A stretch of 64,000 nucleotides of DNA, taken from positions 4,425,001 to 4,489,000 of the forward strand of contig OX335652.1 of the NCBI GenBank assembly GCA_946894095.1, given 5' to 3'. The stretch is from Incurvaria masculella (lineage: Eukaryota; Arthropoda; Insecta; Lepidoptera; Incurvariidae). The notes beneath the pieces are model-generated. The model was not told where the DNA came from and made no database searches. It saw only the letters and a list, made by a program, of their open reading frames with translations. A program made the translations under genes and the position numbers. Positions 58,550-64,000 of this stretch are shown here, in pieces; within the stretch, counting starts at the first letter, position 1, and each line of letters begins with the position of its first letter.

Positions 58550-59035
58550 GGCCAGGTGCTTCTTCACACCATGTATGCCATGTATACCACACCCACCGTA
58601 ATTATATTAGCCCAACACACCGCCTTTCCCGAAGGAATAAGGGGTCATGCGAGGACCTTCCCTTAATGTCAAATCAAATCAAATAAATGTATTTCATAAA
58701 GAAAATTTTAATTAGTACAGATATGCATCTGGTCCTCAAATAAGTTAAGCCTGTGCTAGAGGACCAGCCATGACAAATATAATTTTGTACACATTTTTAC
58801 ATTTACTTCAAACAGTAAGCAAAGTACTGGTAATGCGAAAGGCTGCATTTAACTGGATGGAAAACGGAGAAAATTTTTTATTGCCATTTCGACAATCTTT
58901 TCACAAATGCGTTGGTACACACCATGGCGCGGAACCTAGTAGCAGAAGATGATCTACAGTTTTACATGGATTCCGAGCTATGGAACAGCTTACATTCGTT
59001 ACGAAATGCATTTATCCAACTCAGAAATAGAAAAA
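58550..59035 (-). mobile_element. SINE, - orientation, split by an insertion
   Basis: The 3' part at 58550-58668 (ATATTAGCCCAACACACCGC, GGACCTTCCCTTAATG on +) and the rest at 58837-59035 (AACTGGATGGAAAACGGAGA, CATGGATTCCGAGCTATGGA) are separated by about 165 bp. The insert opens with TCAAATCAAATCAAATAAAT and contains AGCCTGTGCTAGAGGACC, which looks like an inverted LINE tail. Confidence 0.7.
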
Positions 59036-59384
59036 AAAAGTCGATATCTTGTTTCAATGATCAGAGTAATGATAATAATCACGTGCAAAAATTGCATTAA
59101 AATATGGAAATTTACTTATTTAAATAAATTAATTTGATTTATTTGTTGGATGTATGTACGTGGGTTTATTGAAAAATAAAGTATGTTACCGAGATCTTTA
59201 TAAAACACCTAATCCGAACTTTTGCATAATACTACAACCGTTATATTCGTTCAGAATTAATTTGAAGTTGAAAATTTCAATCAATAATTTATTATTTAGA
59301 CATCACATTTCTTTCCGCGCATGGTGTAAGAGCCGACTAAGTGATTTGTCGTTCGTGATTTGGACGCAAAACTGTAGGTTACTT

Positions 59385-59585
59385 GCTTTAAGGTTTAATT
59401 CCGCTCGGGTTGGTACCATAGCAATGAACGAAAGATGGTCGAAGCGGCAATGAAGATTATCCGTCCGTGTTTTCCTGTGTAGCCGTGCAATATAAGGTAG
59501 TTGCTGGCATGGCACCTAATTCCTATGTGGTGTGTTAAGCTAATCTCACGAGAGTAGGCAGATAGTACCATCCAAGTCCAATAAA
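59385..59585 (+). mobile_element. SINE body fragment
   Basis: CTCGGGTTGGTACCATAGCA, GGTCGAAGCGGCAATGAAGA, GTGTAGCCGTGCAATATAAG and GGCATGGCACCTAATTCCTA, with an A-rich end. Confidence 0.82.
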
Positions 59586-59679
59586 AAAATACGAACAAAG
59601 AGTTGGAAGTTCACGCCACTGGCGGAATCGTGAGCAGAAGCTGGCGCACAACTATAGCGTTAGTGAGGTAAGTTTGCGG

Positions 59680-59760
59680 CAATCCCCCGCTCGCAAGAGA
59701 CAGGGGGGTGGGGTGGGGAGGCAGGGGGGCGATAGAGGGGTGAGCGGTGAGGGGACGGCT
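59680..59760 (+). other. G-rich tract (quadruplex-prone)
   Basis: GGGGGGTGGGGTGGGGAGGC then AGGGGGGCG and GGGGTGAGCGGTGAGGGG: at least four G-runs in a short span. Similar tracts at 35820-35852 and 51800-51832. Confidence 0.5.
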
Positions 59761-60779
59761 ACAATTCGCCTACAGTCGTACAATTATCCAGCCACAATTC
59801 ACGATGACTCAGCGTCCGATTTAGAAGTACAGTCGCTGCCGGGAGAATGTTTTCTTACACTTTAAGATTCCACATTGGATTTGATGCATCTGAAACCTAA
59901 CAATGTTAGCAGTAATTGTTCAAATGTAGCATTTTTACAAGCCATTACTTTATTATAAAACCATGCATTAAGGGAAATTTGTTTTTGAAGGAAATGCGTA
60001 CCCTACAAATAGCCGTATTGTCAACCTGCGACAACTAGAAATGGCCCAAACCAAATGACCCCGATTACGTTACACCGCAGTCAGTGCCACGCCACATCGA
60101 GGGCGCGAACACAATGCCTTGTCGTATACAACGCTCTACCGACAGGGACGTGACTTTTCTGAATGGAAAGCCATTAACACGCGGCATCATTAATAATGTC
60201 CGGGTGTTTATTGCGAGCCGCTTTATCAATTTGAGACAATAGAACAGGAAACAATAGTTTTTAATCGTGCTAGTTGATATCGGCTCTGTGTGTTCGCGCG
60301 CAACTCTGGGGTTCTTTCGACCACTGATTTTAGTTCACTGACACATATCATTAGTAACAAGTGAAAGAAAAAACATAAGCCGACAAGAAAACAAGCCGGA
60401 GTGTAGGGATCTTGAATTCGAGACGATTTCGTATTTTATTGATACACTCGAATTTTAGTTATGGTCAGAATCTCATACATAATTCTTATTCATACTGAAC
60501 ACCACCTAAACATGCACCCAAACCATTATCCTCTTTATTTATTTGTAGGTGATAGCATTTCAAGGAAAATGTATACTTATTTTAATTGCTACAGAAAAAA
60601 ATAAACGTATTTTTTATCTCGGCAAAGTTTATTTTTGGTTCTTCTACATCCGTGAAAATCGAACCATCTCTAAAAAATTACGAAACCAAGAATGTACGTT
60701 CATCTAATGGAGGAAAATAAACGAATCAACGAGATTAAAAATGTTATTAATAGGCCCAAGTCTTATTAACTAAGTATGT

Positions 60780-61150
60780 AAGTCATAACATCAATACAAA
60801 AGGTCCGCTTCCGAAATTTTCCGTTCATTCTCCTAATAGATTCCTAAGTCAATAAAGCTTCATTAAGTGGACGCCGAAAAAATTCTCCGCCTCACTTAAT
60901 TCATTAAAACAATAAAGACTAAATTAAGGCCTCTCTTCGGCTCCTCTTATTCGGAGAAGCCGAAAGAGAAAAAACAGTTTATCCGGGACGCGAAAAAAGG
61001 CGGCGATGTACGTGCATCTTGACGGATTTGCATAATGTCGGACCATTAATTTGGTGGACGGGCAGCTGTCCTATGTAGCCGCAACCGAAAACATAAATAC
61101 CCTGTGGTAATTAATACGTTTTTGTCACTGCCATCAGCGACGTCGACGGT
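60780..61150. other. compact non-repetitive GC-richer patch
   Basis: Contains several ATTA/TAAT core motifs (CATTAATTTGG, GGTAATTAATACG), an ATTTGCATAAT octamer-like word and CAGCTG, with no frame and no repeat resemblance. It lies about 1.5 kb from the candidate 5' cpo exon. It might be a conserved enhancer; nothing here proves it. Confidence 0.2.
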
Positions 61151-62304
61151 TTCGCTTTGGATTTTTTTTTATAATAACGTGCGTATTCAACGCGTACATA
61201 GCGTTTATTTGCGTAAGATAGTTTTAGCGATAAAATATTGGCAAATATATATCGGTTATAGAAAAACATAACTGGCTGATCCCACACTTAATGATCAAGC
61301 AATAATCAACAGTGCAGTTAGTGTTTTCCAACTCATCAGTCCACATATTTTAAGACAGTCTCCAGATGGTTTTATTTGCTCAATATTTTAAATTTAAACA
61401 ATGTCAGAATCCCCTTATGAAATAGTATATATATGTCCATATTAAGAACATCATATACAATCGCAGACTTAAATGTGACTTACTATGTCTGTTAAAATGC
61501 TTTCAAAACTGGTGTCCCATTTAGAAGTTATGAAATTTTAGGGCTTCAAAGAAAAATGATGATCGAAACATGCTTTGGCGTTGTAACACTTTATAAATAG
61601 AACTTTCGTACTTTTTTTGGGGCTAAAATCTACTTTTGAATACGACAAAAATGTATGGGGAGGACAAAATTATTTTATCACCGATTATCATATAATTGTC
61701 AGGATTTACTAGTGTTCAGTCTATATTGAGTAGCTTTACTTGTTGATATTAATTGACTACACACCCTGTACATATGCATCGACTTGAGAATCTCCTCTAT
61801 CTTCTTCCCTTTTCTTTTGCCGGTTAGGAATAGGGATTTTTTTGTGTAATTCACTGTGTCCCCCTTAAGGAAAGTCCCGCAAGAAGTGTGAAGCAGCAGC
61901 ATTGAGAAGCCGACGCGGCGAAGGGCGTCGGAGCCGAATAATTAACAAAGTTAAGTAAGAAACGATAAAAAGAACCTCTATTTATCTTGCGATAATGCAG
62001 CTCGATTTACACATTGACGTCGCCTTAATTAGGGCCTTAATTTCAATTCAACACGAGAAAAATGGCGAGCAGAGACGACGAGATGTTTTCGTGAAAGTAA
62101 GAACTGTTCAAAGCTGATCAGCATCAGTGATGTGAAATCATGTTCGATCCAAGTTGATTAGAGTTTAATTATTTTGTAAATATTCTTATACATGGAATAA
62201 TACGTTCCCATATATACCCGAACTGGCTAATGATAAAATATGACAAATCCGAGTGCAGTGTACTGTCTATGGATGATGAATAAACGATAAACAATAAACA
62301 ATAC

Positions 62305-62485
62305 GTTGAATGAACGGTGTTCGAAGAGGCATTGAAAATTGTCCGTGTTTTTCATCTAGTTCAATGTAGCCGAGCAATATAAGGAAGGTCCTGGCATGGC
62401 ACCTAGTTCCCATGTGGTGTGTTAGGCTTATGTCTGACGTTCTTAGCCAGCTTTGTATTAGCCATTCATGTCTAATCACATGTTC
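62305..62485 (+). mobile_element. SINE body fragment
   Basis: GAAGAGGCATTGAAAATTGT, CCGTGTTTTTCATC, AATATAAGGAAGGTCCTGGC and ATGGCACCTAGTTCCCATGT, the last shared with the 5S-headed copy at 34201. Next to the candidate 5' cpo exon. Confidence 0.85.
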
Positions 62486-62597
62486 TAGCCACAAACAAAC
62501 CAAAAAAATACTTAAAACAATGTACATTGGTAACGATTACATTTATAATTGTTTGATTATAATACTTAATTGTACGAATACACAGTGTAAAACTTAC

Positions 62598-62615
62598 CTC
62601 TGACGCGCCGTTCAG
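62598..62615 (-). CDS. candidate 5' exon end of cpo (no ATG)
   Basis: On the - strand, CTG AAC GGC GCG TCA GAG is followed by a perfect GTAAGT donor in phase 0. Spliced to the RRM1 exon it would read [14 protein letters not shown], similar to the usual [10 protein letters not shown] of this family. The frame is closed by TAA immediately before the CTG (62618-62616) and contains no ATG, so this could be a 5'-UTR exon, a non-AUG start, or chance. Its upstream boundary is not defined. The implied intron is about 31 kb. Confidence 0.3.
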
Positions 62616-62619
62616 TTAG

Positions 62620-63310
62620 AAGTAAACAGTGTTGACTGTATCCGTACGTCTTATGTCGTTTTTATTGTTTCACTATTTCCAAATCATTGGTTTGCAAAGA
62701 GTCCTATCAATATTATAAATGCAATTTGTTGGTTTTGGCACGCAGCAACGAATTGAAGAGTCGACGTGGTTTTATGCATAGAGATAGATTACGGGATAGC
62801 CAGTGATAAAGGCTAATGTTTGTCCCAAAAACGTTTTTTATCGATATTACGACTATAGCCGGATACTGCAACTAGTCATACATAAATTAAATTAAATGCA
62901 GTATTATTCGATAAAATTATTAATAATGAGAGTATTTTTTTTAGTTACTATGATCTCAATTAATTGCAAAAATAAATTAAGTCAGCCTCACAAAAGCCCA
63001 GGAAGGAACTCCTTATGTCAAGTGGTTTCTAAGCATTCATCTTGTTTCAGTAAGCAGTAATGTGGAAAAAATATAGGCAGTGGAAAGTTGTTTTCGAGGT
63101 CATGGATCGTAATTTGCGAGGGCTAAGTGGGCACCCTCCCGCTACGAATACCAAAGCGTGTGCGCTAATCAAATTAAAAGTTTGCCTAACTATACTTGAG
63201 TTAGTATGTATTTTGTGTAATTATTTGCTTAAATATACTTCCGTCTTGTTGACGCCCACTGCTAAGAGTAGAGGTCAATATTATAAAATAATATTATCAA
63301 ATATTCGAAA
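62620..63310. other. stretch without recognised features
   Basis: AT-rich sequence upstream (in transcript sense) of the candidate cpo 5' exon. No promoter motif could be identified. Confidence 0.3.
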
Positions 63311-63545
63311 CTAATATTATAAATGTGAAAGTAACTGTCTGTCTGTATGTCTAAACCGCTCAACCAATGTTGATTAATTTCGGTAGAGATAGTCTGGATC
63401 CTGGAGAACATAGGCTACCTTTTGATGCGAACATTTAACTCGAAGAAGAGAAAGCTTATAAGGGGAACTCATGCAAGAAGAAAGTTATATTCCGGGAGGT
63501 CACGACATTTTTGGTCACGATAAGGTAAATGGCTGAATGTGGGTT
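63311..63545. mobile_element. lepidopteran dispersed repeat with TAATATTATAAATGTGAAAG, copy 2
   Basis: AACTAATATTATAAATGTGA, TAACTGTCTGTCTGTATGTC, TAAACCGCTCAACCAATGTT and GAACATAGGCTACCTTTTGA, in the same order as 33425-33695. Confidence 0.6.
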
Positions 63546-64000
63546 CACATGTTAGAGGCCAACCCTCTGATGGTAAATATGTCGTTCTGCCCGTGCCAAG
63601 TGGTTGCGTTTTCTAGATTGGCTACATAAAATAGATGCTGGTATATACCTGCTGATGAATATACTGATTGTCTGGAAACATTGATACCTATTAATTATAC
63701 AACAATAACCAGTCGGTTCTTTAATTAATTACTTAAATATACCTAAAGTTATATCTGTAACCTAAATCGCTTATAACTACGAAATGAAACCAAAGATTTG
63801 TTCTGTTTTTGCATTGCTAAGCAAGTATGTACTGATACTTTCATGTTTCGTCATTTGCACCTATTTACCTTATCATATATTTGTTTTGTCAACAAAATTA
63901 CTTTTTCAGGCGCCTTATCTACGTAACGCAACCACTTGGAACAGGCAGACTGACACATTTAGCATCAGACGGTTGGTCTTTATCCCGTGAAAGCAGTTTC

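Larger units (their letters stand above)
31807..62597. other. very large putative 5' intron of cpo
   Basis: No protein-coding exon could be supported in these 30.8 kb. Recognised items are listed separately: SINEs, GACG elements, foldbacks and tandem duplications. Many compact GC-richer patches (for example 33720-33960, 36490-36800, 40500-41110, 45330-45570, 49660-49870, 58140-58320, 60780-61150) could be regulatory or alternative 5' exons, but nothing in the sequence decides this. Confidence 0.4.

Overview
This is nuclear DNA from an insect, almost certainly a moth or butterfly. It is AT-rich, the genes have small exons with GT-AG introns, and the introns hold interspersed repeats typical of Lepidoptera: a (GACG)n-bearing element ending in a GGGTTCCGTTTTC / TACGGAACCC hairpin, tRNA- and 5S-headed SINEs, a cecropia-type mariner and a jockey-like LINE. 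There is no prokaryotic architecture. Most open frames over 60 codons are chance frames.

Two protein-coding genes can be read exon by exon, and they converge. On the + strand, positions 816-9058 hold the last four coding exons of a PRADC1-type gene (secreted protease-associated-domain protein); its signal-peptide exon lies left of the window. On the - strand, eight exons from 31806 down to 16860 encode a couch potato / MEC-8 / RBPMS family RNA-binding protein. A possible 5' exon lies about 31 kb upstream, near 62598. The protein has an N-terminal RRM (exons at 31729-31806, 29271-29324, 27721-27783, 26279-26423), a linker exon (24931-25103), and a second RRM (22392-22606 and 18463-18666) with a short C-terminal exon (16860-16923).

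The most striking locus is the cpo linker exon. It carries an in-frame TGA followed at once by CTAG, the best-known leaky-stop context. Beyond it the frame stays open for nine codons to a strong phase-0 donor, and the second-RRM exon starts in phase 0. Reading through would give a two-RRM protein, and stopping would give a one-RRM protein. The same exon plus 20 bp of its intron has been amplified into an 11-unit head-to-tail array of exactly 191 bp per unit (23001-25101). Ten degenerate copies therefore sit inside the following intron. Eight of them share a Trp-to-stop change, and a 764-bp higher-order period is visible.

The rest is introns and the convergent intergenic interval (9059-16859). 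These hold nested mobile elements (a twin-primed LINE inside a TTAA-flanked element, and a full-length mariner with an intact transposase), at least 17 SINE fragments that share one body but have two different heads (tRNA-like and 5S rRNA-like), several foldback/MITE elements including a perfect 55-bp inverted repeat, six GACG elements, and minisatellites. From about 31.8 to 62.6 kb no further exon could be supported, which fits the very large 5' introns known for cpo.
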